Source: a virus. Taken from it: a stretch of DNA of 20,861 nt. Under the pieces are notes generated by a model that worked only from the letters and a program-made list of their open reading frames with translations, was not told the origin of the DNA and searched no databases. Below, piece after piece: positions 20,384 through 20,861 of the stretch. The stretch spans positions 1 to 20,861 of the IMG/VR virus record IMGVR_UViG_3300034106_000623; one strand, given 5' to 3'. The stretch's first letter is position 1. Every line of letters begins with the position of its first letter. The translations under genes and the position numbers were made by a program.

Positions 20384-20861
20384 ATGGCAAAAGCATTAAC
20401 AATTGAAGAGAAAAAAGAACAGGCACTTACTAGAACAGCTACAGAACGTCCTACACGTGAACGTGTTAGAAATGTTTTTAATGGCACTCAAGCTAAGTTA
20501 ACTGTTAATCATCAAATCCCTGGATATGTACTACACATCTTTAATGATGAACCTGGTCGTATCCAAACCGCAATAGATGGAGGATGGGAGTTTGTAACTC
20601 CTGACGAAGTGGGCGGTGTAAAAGATAGCGTTACATCTGGTAATACAGATTTAGGAGAAAAGGTAAGATACCTCGTCGGTACAAGTGAGAAAGGTGATGG
20701 TCTTTACGGCTACTTGTTAAAAATGAAACAAGAATGGTGGGAAGAAGATCAAAGAGAGTTACAAAAACGAAATGATCGCGTAGATGATGCAATCCGTGGT
20801 GGTGTAAACGTTAAGGACGGTACAAGTTCTGATGGTTTTTATACTCCTAAGGGTGGTATTA
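20384..20861 (+). CDS. 5' part of a head-module gene, cut by the window end
   Basis: The ATG at 20384 has AAGGAG seven bases upstream, right after the scaffold stop, and no stop occurs before the window ends (159 codons seen). The sequence includes TERPTRERVRNVFNGTQAKL, then QIPGYVLHIFNDEPGRIQTA and GWEFVTPDEVGGV, then GDGLYGYLLKMKQEWWEED. This type of protein is found between scaffold and major capsid genes in marine podoviruses. It may be a capsid or decoration component. The segment does not look like an HK97-fold coat protein so far, so the major capsid protein probably follows outside the window. Confidence 0.75.
   Translation, partial: MAKALTIEEKKEQALTRTATERPTRERVRNVFNGTQAKLTVNHQIPGYVLHIFNDEPGRIQTAIDGGWEFVTPDEVGGVKDSVTSGNTDLGEKVRYLVGTSEKGDGLYGYLLKMKQEWWEEDQRELQKRNDRVDDAIRGGVNVKDGTSSDGFYTPKGGI

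Noticed and set aside
1-20861. CRISPR array, transposon or integrase
   Set aside because: No regular spaced repeats, terminal inverted repeats with a transposase, or recombinase motifs were found on either strand.

Overview
The window looks like the central part of a lytic, tailed double-stranded DNA phage genome, most likely a podovirus with T7-like replication genes. It is AT-rich and densely packed, with many ATGA or TAATG stop/start overlaps. I see no integrase, repressor, tRNA, CRISPR array or rRNA, and no RNA polymerase gene within these bases. The set of small basic proteins beside the terminase, a phage GroES and a T7-type replication module recalls uncultured marine podoviruses (for example phages of SAR11/SAR116-type Alphaproteobacteria). 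That placement is inference; the host cannot be read from the sequence. | Layout: every gene from 1 to 11981 is on the minus strand and every gene from 12910 to the end is on the plus strand. They are separated by about 930 bases with no gene, which contain an almost pure A/T tract and two back-to-back sigma70-type promoters, both TTGACA with a 17-base spacer (-10 TAAAAT leftward, TATACT rightward). | Leftward arm, in order of transcription: one first gene (11604-11981) followed by a strong intrinsic terminator; a cluster of very small genes, two of them membrane proteins (11486-10692); a three-gene ligase cassette (amidoligase, class II glutamine amidotransferase, ATP-grasp ligase; 10413-7194); small unknown genes, one with a zinc-binding motif (7191-6150); then replication: primase, helicase, two small ORFs, a family A DNA polymerase split into two ORFs with a 39-codon ORF between them, SSB-like protein, 5'-3' exonuclease and T7-type endonuclease I. 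Three small genes close the left edge. A structured element with compensatory stem changes occurs twice in this arm (6101-6146 and 10625-10680). | Rightward arm: probable small terminase subunit, a 24-residue Met/Lys/Pro peptide read in a second frame over its 3' end, four small Lys-rich proteins, an unknown 255-aa protein, an HNH protein, large terminase, portal, a small portal-overlapping gene, GroES, scaffold, and the start of a further head-module gene cut by the window end. | Working model: host RNA polymerase starts both arms at the divergent promoters. The left arm makes takeover and replication proteins plus the ligase cassette; the right arm makes packaging and head proteins. The strongest candidates for something new are the amidoligase/glutamine amidotransferase/ATP-grasp cassette, the three-frame split of the DNA polymerase just before motif A, and the duplicated covarying stem element.
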